A stretch of DNA of 64,000 nt from Bradyrhizobium lablabi (GTDB lineage Bacteria > Pseudomonadota > Alphaproteobacteria > Rhizobiales > Xanthobacteraceae): positions 124,001-188,000 of the forward strand of contig NZ_JAFCLN010000006.1 in NCBI RefSeq assembly GCF_018129385.1. The letters run 5' to 3'. A program made the translations under genes and the position numbers. This document shows positions 33,656 through 43,294 of this stretch, one piece after another; the first letter of the stretch is position 1, and each line of letters starts with the position of its first letter. The notes beneath the pieces are model-generated. The model saw only the letters and a program-made list of their open reading frames with translations. It had not been told where the DNA came from and searched no databases.

Positions 33656-34852
33656 ATGACAAAAACCTTCCGCACCCTCGATGACGTCGACGTGAAGGGC
33701 AAGCGCGTGCTGCTGCGCGTCGACCTCAACGTGCCCATGGAAAACGGCCGCGTCACCGACGCCACACGCCTGGAGCGTGTCGCGCCGACGATCACGGAAA
33801 TCGCCGGCAAGGGCGGCAAGGTCATCCTGCTCGCACATTTCGGCCGGCCCAAGGGGCGCGATCCCAAGGAGTCGCTGAAGCCGGTGGCGGAAGCACTCGC
33901 GAAAGTGATCAAGAAGCCGGTCGCGTTCGCAGAGGATTGCGTCGGCGAGCCGGCTGCAAAGGCGATCGCCGCGATGAAGGATGGCGACATCCTTTGCCTG
34001 GAAAACACCCGCTTCCACAAGGAGGAAGAGAAGAACGATCCGGCCTTCGTCGCCGAGTTGGCAAAGCTTGGCGACATCTGGGTCAACGACGCGTTCTCGG
34101 CCGCGCACCGCGCGCACGCCTCCACCGAAGGCCTCGGCCACAAGCTGCCGGCCTATGCCGGACGCACCATGCAGGCCGAACTCGATGCGCTCGGCAAAGC
34201 GCTTGAAGCGCCGACCAAACCCGTGATCGCGATTATCGGCGGCGCAAAGGTTTCCACCAAGATCGACTTGCTCGAAAACCTCGTGACGAAGGTCGACGCG
34301 CTGGTGATCGGCGGCGGCATGGCCAACACGTTCCTGCATGCGCAGGGCGTGGCCGTTGGAAAATCGCTGTGCGAAAAGGATCTCGCGCCGACCGCGCTGC
34401 GCATCGTCGAGAAAGCGACCGCTTCCAATTGCGCGATCATCCTCCCCGTCGATGCCGTCGTGGCCTATCACTTCGCGGCCAACGCGCCTTCGCACGCCTA
34501 TGGCCTGGACGCGATCCCGGCCGACGGGATGATCCTCGACGTCGGCCCGCAATCGACCGCGCGCATCCATGCCGCGATCGACGACGCCGCCACGCTGGTG
34601 TGGAACGGCCCGCTCGGGGCCTTCGAGATGGCGCCGTTCGACCGTGGCACGGTGGTCGCTGCCCGGCATGCCGCCGAGCGGACCCAGGCCAAAAAGCTGA
34701 TCTCGGTCGCTGGCGGCGGCGACACCGTCGCGGCGCTCAATCAGGCCGGCGTCGGCGGCGACTTTTCCTATGTTTCGACCGCGGGTGGTGCGTTTCTTGA
34801 ATGGATGGAAGGGAAACCATTGCCGGGCGTCGAAGTTCTCAAAGTTCGCTAA
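33656..34852 (+). CDS. pgk: Phosphoglycerate kinase
   Basis: A 398-residue two-domain kinase. The 3-PG-binding N-domain has [19 protein letters not shown] and [22 protein letters not shown] and [11 protein letters not shown] are also present. The nucleotide domain has [30 protein letters not shown] and [11 protein letters not shown]. It transfers phosphate between 1,3-bisphosphoglycerate and ADP. It sits between gap and class II aldolase on the same strand. Confidence 0.97.
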   Translation: MTKTFRTLDDVDVKGKRVLLRVDLNVPMENGRVTDATRLERVAPTITEIAGKGGKVILLAHFGRPKGRDPKESLKPVAEALAKVIKKPVAFAEDCVGEPAAKAIAAMKDGDILCLENTRFHKEEEKNDPAFVAELAKLGDIWVNDAFSAAHRAHASTEGLGHKLPAYAGRTMQAELDALGKALEAPTKPVIAIIGGAKVSTKIDLLENLVTKVDALVIGGGMANTFLHAQGVAVGKSLCEKDLAPTALRIVEKATASNCAIILPVDAVVAYHFAANAPSHAYGLDAIPADGMILDVGPQSTARIHAAIDDAATLVWNGPLGAFEMAPFDRGTVVAARHAAERTQAKKLISVAGGGDTVAALNQAGVGGDFSYVSTAGGAFLEWMEGKPLPGVEVLKVR

Positions 34853-34899
34853 TCAAGCCCATGGCGCGCGAAAGCGCTGGAAATACAGGGAGAATCTGA

Positions 34900-35967
34900 A
34901 TGGCCCGCATTACGTTGCGTCAATTGCTCGATCACGCGGCGGAACATGAATATGGCGTGCCGGCCTTCAACATCAACAATATGGAGCAGGCGCTGGCCAT
35001 TATGGATGCAGCGTCCAGCGTCGACGCGCCCGTCATCATCCAGGCCTCGCGCGGCGCGCGCTCCTATGCCAACGACATCATGCTCAAGCACATGATGGAC
35101 GCGGTGACCGAAATCCATCCGCAGATCCCGGTCTGCGTGCATCTCGATCACGGCAACGGTCCCGACACCTGCATGACCGCGATCCAGGCCGGCTTCACCT
35201 CGGTCATGATGGACGGCTCGCTGAAGGCCGACGGCAAGACCCCGGCGGACTGGGACTACAATGTCGGCGTCACCAAAACGGTGACCAGCATGGCCCATCT
35301 CGGCGGCATCTCGGTGGAGGGCGAACTCGGCGTGCTCGGCTCGCTCGAGACCGGCATGGGCGACAAGGAAGACGGCCACGGCGCGGAAGGCAAGCTGTCG
35401 CACGACCAGCTCCTCACCAATCCGGATGAAGCCGTCAAATTCGTCAAGGAAACGCGCGTCGACGCGCTGGCGATCGCGATGGGCACCTCGCACGGCGCCT
35501 ACAAGTTCACCCGCAAGCCGGATGGCGACATCCTCGCGATGAATGTGATCGAGGAGATCCACCGCAAGCTGCCGAACACGCACCTCGTGATGCACGGCTC
35601 GTCCTCGGTGCCGCAGGACCTTCAGGAGATCATCAACGCCAATGGCGGCAAGATGAAGCCGACCTGGGGCGTGCCGGTGTCCGAAATCCAGCGCGGCATC
35701 AAGCACGGCGTGCGCAAGATCAACATCGACACCGACAACCGGATGGCGATGACCGGCCAGATCCGAAAGGTGCTGAAGGACCACCCGGAAGAATTCGATC
35801 CGCGCAAATACCTCAAGCCCGCGATGGAGGCGATGACCAGGCTGTGCAAGCAGCGGCTGGAGGAGTTCAATACTGCCGGCCAGGCCAGCAAGATCAGGAA
35901 GGTGCTGACCACGGCCGAAATGGCCAAGCGGTATGCGAAGGGTGAACTCGATCCCAAGGTGGCGTGA
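34900..35967 (+). CDS. fbaA: Fructose-bisphosphate aldolase, class II (CbbA-type)
   Basis: A 355-residue zinc aldolase. The metal-ligand block is [14 protein letters not shown], preceded by [34 protein letters not shown] and [12 protein letters not shown] carry further zinc ligands, and [19 protein letters not shown] binds the substrate. The long C-terminus ([17 protein letters not shown]) is typical of the CbbA subgroup. CAGGGAGA precedes the ATG. It is followed within 400 bases by an unrelated class I aldolase gene, so the organism carries both chemistries. Confidence 0.95.
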   Translation: MARITLRQLLDHAAEHEYGVPAFNINNMEQALAIMDAASSVDAPVIIQASRGARSYANDIMLKHMMDAVTEIHPQIPVCVHLDHGNGPDTCMTAIQAGFTSVMMDGSLKADGKTPADWDYNVGVTKTVTSMAHLGGISVEGELGVLGSLETGMGDKEDGHGAEGKLSHDQLLTNPDEAVKFVKETRVDALAIAMGTSHGAYKFTRKPDGDILAMNVIEEIHRKLPNTHLVMHGSSSVPQDLQEIINANGGKMKPTWGVPVSEIQRGIKHGVRKINIDTDNRMAMTGQIRKVLKDHPEEFDPRKYLKPAMEAMTRLCKQRLEEFNTAGQASKIRKVLTTAEMAKRYAKGELDPKVA

Positions 35968-35983
35968 TAGGTTCCTTCTCTCT

Positions 35984-36006
35984 CCCCGCCCCTTCGCAGG
36001 GCGGGG
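35984..36006 (+). terminator. GC hairpin after class II aldolase
   Basis: CCCCGCCC and GGGCGGGG pair over eight bases around a seven-base loop, 17 bases after the aldolase stop. It has no T-run, so it may be a Rho-dependent end or a message-stabilising hairpin rather than an intrinsic terminator. Confidence 0.35.
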
Positions 36007-36048
36007 GTATCGCATATGGGCAAGGGCTTGATGAGGCGGTTTCCTTGT

Positions 36049-36168
36049 GGCCATCCTTCGAGACGCCCGCCTTTGGCGGGCTCCTCAGGATGAGGTCCTG
36101 TTTCGCGGTGAAATCCTAGACCCTCATGGTGAGGAGCGCCGCTTGCGGCGCGTCTCGAACCATGAAGG
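36049..36168. repeat. Inverted repeat, reversed copy of the 33544 family
   Basis: It reads CCATCCTTCGAGACG at the left and CGTCTCGAACCATGAAG at the right, the reverse complement of the copy at 33544. Inside, GGGCTCCTCAGGATGAGG and CCTCATGGTGAGGAGC correspond. The rest of the 367-base gap between the two aldolase genes shows no ORF. Confidence 0.75.
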
Positions 36169-36334
36169 CCGGGCTCGTTCACACGCTCAAATCGGTCATA
36201 TACGATAGCCCGCCGCAAGCGGGGCGGTTAGGCGAAAGCCCAACCTTTCCCCCTGCGACCAACGTAAATCTCCCCATCTGCCCGAGAACCGTCTATTTTC
36301 AGCGGTCAAAGCACCTTGCCGGGAGAACCATCCA

Positions 36335-37360
36335 ATGAACCTTCACGATCTCAACAAAATCGCCAACGCCATGGTCACGCCGGGCAAGGGCATCCTTGCC
36401 GCGGATGAATCGTCTGGCACCATCAAGAAGCGCTTTGACGCCATCAAGGTCGAGTCCACCGAGGACAACCGCCGCGACTACCGCGAAATGCTGTTCCGCT
36501 CGACCGAGGCGATGAGCAAATACGTCTCGGGCGTCATCCTCTATGACGAGACCATCTGGCAGAACGCCAAGGACGGCACGCCGCTGGTCAAGCTGATCGA
36601 GCAGGCCGGCGCCATTCCCGGCATCAAGGTCGACGAGGGCACGCAGGCGCTGCCGCAATGCCCGGGCGAGCTGGTGACGGTCGGCCTCGACAAGCTCGCC
36701 GAGCGGCTGAAAAAATATTACGAGCGCGGGGCGCGCTTTGCCAAATGGCGCGCGGTGATCGATATCGGCGCGGGTATTCCCACCATGACGGCGATCAGCG
36801 TGAACGCGCATGCGCTGGCGCGCTATGCCGCTTTGTGCCAGGCCGCGCAGATCGTGCCGATCGTCGAGCCGGAAGTGCTGATGGACGGCGATCACGACAT
36901 CGACCGCTGCTATGACGTGACCCAGCGCGTGCTCAACAAGACGTTTCAGGAACTGCGCGTGCAGCGCGTCGAGCTGGAAGGGATGGTGCTGAAGCCGAAC
37001 ATGGCGGTCTCCGGCAAGAAGTGCGCGAAGCAGGCGTCCGTCGATGAAGTCGCGGAAAAGACCGTGCGGATGCTGAAGGCGTGTGTGCCGGCCGCAGTGC
37101 CCGGCATCGCCTTCCTTTCCGGCGGGCAGAGCGATGAAGAGGCGACCGCGCATCTCGACGCCATGAACAAGATCGGCGGCCTGCCCTGGAAGCTGACCTT
37201 CTCCTACGGCCGCGCGCTACAGGCGGCGCCGCAGAAGGCGTGGTCCGGCAAGGCCGAGAACGTTGCCGCCGGACAGCGCGCCTTCACCCATCGCGCGCGC
37301 ATGAATGCGCTGGCGAGCAAGGGCGAATGGGAAGGCGGCCTGGAAAAGAAGGTCGCCTAG
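36335..37360 (+). CDS. fba: Fructose-bisphosphate aldolase, class I
   Basis: A 341-residue Schiff-base aldolase of the animal/plant-like class I. The start region GKGILAADESSGTIKKRFDA binds phosphate. The Schiff-base Lys is in LEGMVLKPNM, and Lys/Glu of the active site in FAKWRAVIDIG and PIVEPEVLMDGDHD. LSGGQSDEEATAHLDAMN is also diagnostic. GGGAG precedes the ATG. It catalyses the same reaction as the class II enzyme upstream but without zinc, so it may serve under metal limitation or in gluconeogenesis. It is three bases upstream of the ThiE-like gene. Confidence 0.95.
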   Translation: MNLHDLNKIANAMVTPGKGILAADESSGTIKKRFDAIKVESTEDNRRDYREMLFRSTEAMSKYVSGVILYDETIWQNAKDGTPLVKLIEQAGAIPGIKVDEGTQALPQCPGELVTVGLDKLAERLKKYYERGARFAKWRAVIDIGAGIPTMTAISVNAHALARYAALCQAAQIVPIVEPEVLMDGDHDIDRCYDVTQRVLNKTFQELRVQRVELEGMVLKPNMAVSGKKCAKQASVDEVAEKTVRMLKACVPAAVPGIAFLSGGQSDEEATAHLDAMNKIGGLPWKLTFSYGRALQAAPQKAWSGKAENVAAGQRAFTHRARMNALASKGEWEGGLEKKVA

Positions 37361-37362
37361 AC

Positions 37363-38037
37363 TTGGCCGCCAAACCCGTTCCGCCGCACCCGGCGCCGCG
37401 CCTTTATCTCGCGACGCCTGAGGTGGACGATCCATCGCAGCTTGCAGAGAGCCTTCCCGGCTTGCTTGCGGCTGCCGATGTGGCGGCGGTGCTGGTGCGG
37501 CTGAAACCCACCGACCAGCGCACCATGATTACGCGCATCAAGGCACTCGCGCCGCCGGTGCAGGATGCCGGTGCCGCCCTGCTGATCGATGGCCATGTCG
37601 AACTGGTCGCGCGCGGCGGCGCCGATGGCGCGCATCTTTCCGGGATCGCGGCGCTGGAAGAGGCCCTGCCCTCGCTCAAGCCCGACCGCATTGCCGGCGT
37701 CGGCGGGCTTACGACGCGGCATGATTCGATGGCCGCGGGCGAAAAGGGCGCGGACTACGTGCTGTTCGGCGAGCCGGATGCGCAAGGCGAGCGGCCGTCC
37801 ACCGAGGCGATCGCCGAGCGGCTGCAATGGTGGGACGAATTGTTCGAGCCGCCCTGTGTCGGCTTTGCCGGCTCGCTCGATGAAGCGGCTGAATTCGCCG
37901 CGGCAGGCGCGGATTTCGTGCTGGTCGGCGATTTCATCTGGGCCGATCCGCGCGGCGCGAAGGCGGCGTTGATCGAGGCCGATCAGGCGATCAAGCAGGC
38001 GCACCAGGCGGCATTCGGAAAAGCGCGGGCCGGATGA
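37363..38037 (+). CDS. ThiE/TenI-like TIM-barrel protein
   Basis: A 224-residue protein beginning at a TTG three bases after the aldolase stop, with GAAGG upstream. It shows a ThiE-like course: PRLYLATPEV, LVRLKPTD, ADGAHLSGIAALEEAL, IAGVGGLTTRHDSM, GADYVLFGEPD and AGADFVLVGDFIW. Several ThiE catalytic positions are changed (the usual RxK strand reads VRLKP, and GGI is VGF). It may therefore not make thiamine phosphate. It is coupled to the Sel1 gene by ATGA overlap. Confidence 0.7.
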   Translation: MAAKPVPPHPAPRLYLATPEVDDPSQLAESLPGLLAAADVAAVLVRLKPTDQRTMITRIKALAPPVQDAGAALLIDGHVELVARGGADGAHLSGIAALEEALPSLKPDRIAGVGGLTTRHDSMAAGEKGADYVLFGEPDAQGERPSTEAIAERLQWWDELFEPPCVGFAGSLDEAAEFAAAGADFVLVGDFIWADPRGAKAALIEADQAIKQAHQAAFGKARAG

Positions 38038-39149
38038 GACTTCTGCGGCCGATATCGATTCTTGCAGCGAGCCTGATGCTCGCATCCGGCGCATTGGCGC
38101 AGATGTCGCTGACGCCGCCCGCGGCGGAGAGCAAGCCTGCGGCGAAAAAGGAAGCGCCCAAGGAAAACCTGAAGGAAAGCGCGAAGGAGAACGCGAAGGA
38201 AAAGGCGAAGCCGCCCGTTGCAGCCAAAAAGCCTGCTGCGCCGCCGACGCCAAAACCGGAGGCAACCCCCGCCCCATCGGCGACCACCATTCCTGCGCCG
38301 CCCCCGGACGATCCCAATGTCGACCTCGTTTATGGCGCCTATCAGCGCGGGCATTACAAGACCGCGTTCGATCTTGCGATAGCGCGCGCGCAGACCAATG
38401 GCGATCCGAAGGCGATGACGATGCTGGGCGAACTCTACGCCAATGCGATGGGCGTCAAGCGCGACTACGCCAAGGCCGCCGAATGGTACAAGCGCGCGGC
38501 CGATGGCGGTGACCGCGAAGCGATGTTCGCGCTCGCCATGATGCGCCTTGCCGGCCGCGGCGGCGCGGTCAACCGCGAGGAGGCGGTGAAGCTGCTGGCT
38601 TCGTCCGCAAAACTCGGCAATCCCAAGGCCGCCTATAATCTCGCGCTGCTCTATCTCGACGGCCAGACGCTGCCGCAGGACGTGCGCCGCTCGGCCGAGT
38701 TGTTGCGCGTCGCCGCCGACGCCGGCAATCCCGAGGCGCAGTACGCGCTGGCGACCTTCTACAAGGAAGGCACCGGCGTTCCCAAGGACATCGACAAGGC
38801 GGTGCGGCTGCTGCAGGCGGCGTCCCTTGCCGGCAATGTCGATGCCGAGGTCGAATACGCCATTGCCCTCTTCAACGGGTCAGGCACGCCGCAGAACCAG
38901 CCCGCCGCGGTGGCGCTGCTGCGCAAGGCGGCGAAACAGAACAGCCCGATCGCGCAGAACCGGCTGGCGCGCGTGCTAGCGAGCGGCCAGGGCGCGCCGA
39001 TCGACAAGGTCGAAGCCCTGAAATGGCACAGCATCGCCAAGACCGCCGGCAAAGGCGATCCGGAGCTGGACGACATACTGGCCGATATCAAGCCCGAGGA
39101 TCGCGCCAAGGCCGAGGAAGAGGCGCGCAAATGGCTGGGTGTCAAATGA
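38034..39149 (+). CDS. Exported Sel1-like repeat protein
   Basis: A 371-residue protein. A signal peptide (residues 1-22, ending ASGALAQ) is followed by a Lys/Ala/Pro-rich linker (KESAKENAKEKAKPPVAAKK, about residues 35-90). From about residue 100 there are some six Sel1/TPR repeats, e.g. AMTMLGELYANAMGVKRDYA, AEWYKRAADGGDREAMFALA and YALATFYKEGTGVPKD. Such solenoids bind protein partners in the periplasm. It overlaps the ThiE-like gene by ATGA and likely belongs to the same transcript as the class I aldolase. Confidence 0.82.
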   Translation: MRLLRPISILAASLMLASGALAQMSLTPPAAESKPAAKKEAPKENLKESAKENAKEKAKPPVAAKKPAAPPTPKPEATPAPSATTIPAPPPDDPNVDLVYGAYQRGHYKTAFDLAIARAQTNGDPKAMTMLGELYANAMGVKRDYAKAAEWYKRAADGGDREAMFALAMMRLAGRGGAVNREEAVKLLASSAKLGNPKAAYNLALLYLDGQTLPQDVRRSAELLRVAADAGNPEAQYALATFYKEGTGVPKDIDKAVRLLQAASLAGNVDAEVEYAIALFNGSGTPQNQPAAVALLRKAAKQNSPIAQNRLARVLASGQGAPIDKVEALKWHSIAKTAGKGDPELDDILADIKPEDRAKAEEEARKWLGVK

Positions 39150-39238
39150 TCCGCCTTGACGGCGGCACCTCATCAGGGCACCCAGTCCCGAACCGATAGC
39201 GGCGCCCGCCCGTTTCCCCATACATCGAATGTAGCCCG

Positions 39239-40027
39239 ATGCTCTATTCAGCCCTCATCAACGTCATGGTCAAGGCCGCGCGCCGCGCCGGCCGCAGCCT
39301 CAAGCGCGATCTCGGCGAGATCGAGCATCTGCAGGTGTCGCTGAAGGGCCCGGCGAATTTCGTCTCGCTCGCCGACAAGCGCGCCGAGGAGATGCTCTAC
39401 ACGGACCTTGCGAAAGCGCGGCCGGGCTACGGGTTCCTCGGCGAGGAAGGCGGCACCCGCGAGGGTGCCGACAAGACCCACACCTGGATCGTCGATCCGC
39501 TCGACGGCACCACCAACTTTTTGCACGGCATCCCGCAATTCGCGATCTCGATCGGCCTGGCGCGCGAGGGCACGGTCATCGCGGGCGTGATCTACAACCC
39601 GGCGAATGACGAGCTCTACATCGCCGAGCGCGGCAAGGGCGCGTTCCTCAACGACCAGCGGCTGCGCGTCGCCGGCCGCCGCAAGCTGAACGAATGCGTG
39701 ATTGCCTGCGGCCTGCCGCATATCGGCCGCGGCGACCATGAGCAGTCGCGCCGCGAAATGGCGGAGCTCCAGAACAGGGTGGCGGGCCTGCGCCGCTTCG
39801 GCGCCGCCTCGCTCGACATGGCCTTCGTCGCCGCCGGCCGGCTCGACGGTTACTGGGAACGCAATTTGCAGCCCTGGGACATCGCGGCCGGCCAGATCAT
39901 GGTACGCGAGGCCGGCGGCACCATCTCCGGCATGCTGGGCAATGACGATGCGCTGGCCACCGGCCATGTCATCTGCGGCAACGAGTTCGTGCACGGCGAA
40001 CTGGTGAAGATATTGAAGCCGCTGTAG
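39239..40027 (+). CDS. suhB: Inositol monophosphatase family protein (SuhB)
   Basis: A 262-residue Mg-dependent phosphatase. Metal motifs: YGFLGEEGG, TWIVDPLDGTTNFLHGIPQF and AGRLDGYWERNLQPWDIAAG. Full length for SuhB. It hydrolyses inositol-1-phosphate and, in E. coli, also helps rRNA transcription antitermination. It begins after a short spacer behind the Sel1 gene and is convergent with the RND pump. Confidence 0.93.
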   Translation: MLYSALINVMVKAARRAGRSLKRDLGEIEHLQVSLKGPANFVSLADKRAEEMLYTDLAKARPGYGFLGEEGGTREGADKTHTWIVDPLDGTTNFLHGIPQFAISIGLAREGTVIAGVIYNPANDELYIAERGKGAFLNDQRLRVAGRRKLNECVIACGLPHIGRGDHEQSRREMAELQNRVAGLRRFGAASLDMAFVAAGRLDGYWERNLQPWDIAAGQIMVREAGGTISGMLGNDDALATGHVICGNEFVHGELVKILKPL

Positions 40028-40126
40028 CCGCATCGCATGCGCGAGGCCGTGTTTATCAGCGCCGAGAAAGAGTCTCGGAGCTTGCCAGTGGCACTAGCGC
40101 CTCGGCAGCAGTGTTCTAGATGATCG

Positions 40127-43100
40127 CTACTCCGCCGGCCGCTGCGCCGGCGCATGTGCCACGTGCGCGGCCTTGGCCTTCTCTTCCGCTTTCTCGCGGT
40201 CGCCGCCGAGCGTACGCTGCACGCTGACGAAGAACACCGGCACCATCAGGAGCGCGAGGATCACCACCGCGATCATGCCGCCCATCACGCTGGTGCCGAG
40301 CGCCTGCTGGCTGGCGCCGCCGGCGCCGGTGGCGATCACCATCGGAAGCACGCCGCAGACAAAGGCGAGGCCCGTCATCAGGATGGGGCGGAAGCGCAAG
40401 GAACAGGCCTCCACCGTCGCCTCGATCAGCGACTTTCCTTCGGCCCGCAGATCCTTGGCGAATTCGATGATCAGGATGGCGTCCTTGGCGGCCAGCCCGA
40501 TGATGGTGATGAGACCGACGGTGAAATAGACGTCGTTGGGCAGGCCGCGCATGGTCGCGGCGATCACCGCGCCGGTGATGCCGAGCGGCACCGTCAAGAG
40601 CACCGCGAGCGGAATGGTCCAGCTTTCATAGAGCGCGGCGAGCAGCAGGAACACCACCAGCGCCGACAGCGCGAGCAGGAACGGCGCCTGCGAGCCCGAG
40701 AGCTTTTCCTGCAGCGATTGCCCGGTCCATTCATAGCCGAAGCCGCGCGGCAGCCGGCCGGCAAGCTTCTCCATCTCGTTGATGGCATCGCCCGACGTGT
40801 AGCCCGGCCTCGCCTCGCCGCTGATGCGCACGGCGGGGTAGTAGTTGAAGCCCGCGATCTGCGTCGGCCCCTTCTGCCATTCGACGGTGGCAAAGGAAGA
40901 TAGCGGCACGAGCTGGCCTTTGCTGTTCTTCACATTGTAATTCAGAATGTCTTCCGCATTCATGCGGCTGGCGCGGTCGGCCTGCACCACCACGCGCTGC
41001 ATGCGGCCGCGGTTCGGAAAATCGTTGATGTAGTTCGAGCCGAGATTGGTCGAGATGGTCTGGTTGATGTCCTCGAACGTCACGCCGAACGCGCCGGCCT
41101 TTTCGCGGTCGATCATCAGGTTGACCTGCGGCGCCTGCGGCAGGCCTTCGACATAGACCTTTTGCAACACGGGGCTGGCATTGGCTGCCGCAATCAACTG
41201 GTCGGCGGCGGCAACGAGCTGCGGATAACCCTTCTGGCCGCGGTCCTGCAGGCGGAACGAGAAGCCGGAGGAGTTGCCGAGATTGTCGATCGGCGGCGGC
41301 TGCAGCGCGGTGATCCTGGCGTCACGGATGCTCGAGAGGTCGCGGTTGATGTCGTTGACCAGCGCGGCCGCCGAATCCTTCGGTCCCCGCTCCGACCAGT
41401 CCTTCAGCGAGATGAAGGCCTGTGCGGTATTGTACCCTTGGCCGAGGAAGGAAAAGCCCATCAGGAAGGTGACGTTCTCGATGCCGTCACGCGCCAGCAG
41501 ATATTTTTCCACCTTCTCGACCGCCGCCAGCGTGCGGGCGTAGGACGAATCCGAGGGCGTCTGCACGTCGGTGGTGATAAAGCCCTGGTCGTCGACGGGA
41601 AGGAAGCCGCCGGGCAGGCGGACGAAGGCCCAGGACAATCCCACCAGCAGCGCGGCGTAGATCAGCATCAGGCGCCCGGTGCGCTTGAGCGAGAATTTGA
41701 CGGTGCGCGTATAGCCGCCGCGGGTATTGTCGAGCACCCGGTTGAACCAGCCGAACACGCCCTTCTTGGCGTGGCCATGCCCCGCGGTTACCGGCTTGAG
41801 CAGGGTCGCGCACAAAGCCGGCGTCAGCGACATCGCCAGCAGCGCGGAGAACGAGATCGCGGCCACCATGGTGATCGAGAACTGGCGGTAGATGATGCCG
41901 ACCGATCCCGGAAAGAACGCCATCGGAATGAACACGGCGACCAGCACCAGCGTGATGCCGATGATGGCGCCGGTGATCTGCGACATCGCCTTGCGCGTCG
42001 CCTCCTTCGGCGACAGGCCCTCTTCCGCCATGATGCGCTCGACGTTCTCGACCACGACGATGGCGTCGTCGACGAGAATGCCGACCGCCAGCACCATGCC
42101 GAACATGGTGAGCATGTTCACCGAATAGCCGGCGACCATCAGGATCGAGCAGGCGCCCAGCAGCGCAACCGGCACCACGATGGTCGGGATGATGGTGTAG
42201 CGGATGTTCTGCAGGAACAGGAACATCACGATGAAGACGAGCACGATCGCCTCGACCAGCGTCGAGAGCACCTTCTCGATCGAGGCCTCCACCACCGGCG
42301 TGATGTTGTAGGGGATTTCGTAGGCGATATTGGCCGGGAAGAACTTCGACAGTTCCTTCATCTTGGCTTCGACCGCGCTGGCGGTCGCAAGCGCGTTGCC
42401 GGTCGGCGACATCAGCACCGAGAGGCCGGCGGTCGGCTTGCCGTCCAGCCGGGTCTGGAACTGGTAGTTGAGGCCGCCGATCTCGATTCTGGCGACGTCG
42501 CGCAGCCGCACCGTCGATCCGTCGGGATTGGCGCGCAGGATGATCGCGCCGAATTCATCCGGCGACGAGAGCTGGCCCTTCACCAGCACCAGCGCCGAGG
42601 TTTTCTGGCCATCCGAACTCGGCTCGGCGCCGACGGCGCCGGAGGCAACCTGCGCGTTCTGCGCCGTGATCGCCTTGTTGATGTCGTCGGCGGTCAGCCG
42701 GTAGCCGACCATTTTGGCCGGGTCGAGCCAGATGCGAAGGCTTCGCTCGGTCGAATAGAGCGTGGCGCGGCCGACGCCGGGAATACGCCTGATCTCGCCC
42801 AGCACGTTGCGGATCATGAAATCGCCGAGGCCGATTTCGTCGAGGCTGTTGTCGGTCGATTTCAGCGTGATGATCTGCAGCACCGCGCTGGAGGCTTCCT
42901 CGACCAGGATGCCCTGCTGGATCACCGCGCGCGGCAGGCGCGCTTCGACGCGCTTGAGGCGGTTCTGCACCTCGACCGACGCCTGGCTGGTCTCGGTCCC
43001 CGGCACGAAATTCGCGATGATCTCGACCTGCCCCAGCGAGTCGCTGGTCGATTCGAAATTGAGGATGCCGGAAGCGCCGTTGAGCTCCTCCTCGATCAGC

Positions 43101-43288
43101 CGCGTCACGCTGTTGTAGAGGTTTTCCGGCGAGGCGCCGGGATAGCTCGTCGAGATCGAAATCGAGGGCGGCGCGATGATCGGATACTGCGCCACCGCCA
43201 GGAACGGTATCGAGATCAGTCCGATCAGGCAGATGAAAAGCGCCACCACCCAGGCGAAGATCGGCCTGTCGATGAAGAAACTCGGCAT
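40127..43288 (-). CDS. RND multidrug efflux permease, HAE1 (AcrB/MexB) family
   Basis: A 1053-residue inner-membrane pump with the usual 12 helices and two large periplasmic loops. It begins MPSFFIDRPIFAWVVALFIC. The proton-relay Asp pair is in AVGILVDDAIVVVENV; IPMAFFPGSVGIIYRQFSIT and LLAALYESWTIPLAVLLTVP are also characteristic. The AcrB-type drug pocket is suggested by the length and LQPPPIDNLGNSSGFSFRL. It is six bases after the adaptor gene. No outer-membrane TolC-type gene or local repressor is nearby, so the pump must use a channel encoded elsewhere. Confidence 0.95.
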   Translation of the reverse strand: MPSFFIDRPIFAWVVALFICLIGLISIPFLAVAQYPIIAPPSISISTSYPGASPENLYNSVTRLIEEELNGASGILNFESTSDSLGQVEIIANFVPGTETSQASVEVQNRLKRVEARLPRAVIQQGILVEEASSAVLQIITLKSTDNSLDEIGLGDFMIRNVLGEIRRIPGVGRATLYSTERSLRIWLDPAKMVGYRLTADDINKAITAQNAQVASGAVGAEPSSDGQKTSALVLVKGQLSSPDEFGAIILRANPDGSTVRLRDVARIEIGGLNYQFQTRLDGKPTAGLSVLMSPTGNALATASAVEAKMKELSKFFPANIAYEIPYNITPVVEASIEKVLSTLVEAIVLVFIVMFLFLQNIRYTIIPTIVVPVALLGACSILMVAGYSVNMLTMFGMVLAVGILVDDAIVVVENVERIMAEEGLSPKEATRKAMSQITGAIIGITLVLVAVFIPMAFFPGSVGIIYRQFSITMVAAISFSALLAMSLTPALCATLLKPVTAGHGHAKKGVFGWFNRVLDNTRGGYTRTVKFSLKRTGRLMLIYAALLVGLSWAFVRLPGGFLPVDDQGFITTDVQTPSDSSYARTLAAVEKVEKYLLARDGIENVTFLMGFSFLGQGYNTAQAFISLKDWSERGPKDSAAALVNDINRDLSSIRDARITALQPPPIDNLGNSSGFSFRLQDRGQKGYPQLVAAADQLIAAANASPVLQKVYVEGLPQAPQVNLMIDREKAGAFGVTFEDINQTISTNLGSNYINDFPNRGRMQRVVVQADRASRMNAEDILNYNVKNSKGQLVPLSSFATVEWQKGPTQIAGFNYYPAVRISGEARPGYTSGDAINEMEKLAGRLPRGFGYEWTGQSLQEKLSGSQAPFLLALSALVVFLLLAALYESWTIPLAVLLTVPLGITGAVIAATMRGLPNDVYFTVGLITIIGLAAKDAILIIEFAKDLRAEGKSLIEATVEACSLRFRPILMTGLAFVCGVLPMVIATGAGGASQQALGTSVMGGMIAVVILALLMVPVFFVSVQRTLGGDREKAEEKAKAAHVAHAPAQRPAE

Positions 43289-43294
43289 CGGGTA

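Noticed and set aside
30390..37360. Calvin-cycle cbb operon
   Set aside because: No RuBisCO, phosphoribulokinase or CbbR is present; the genes fit general glycolysis and the pentose phosphate pathway.
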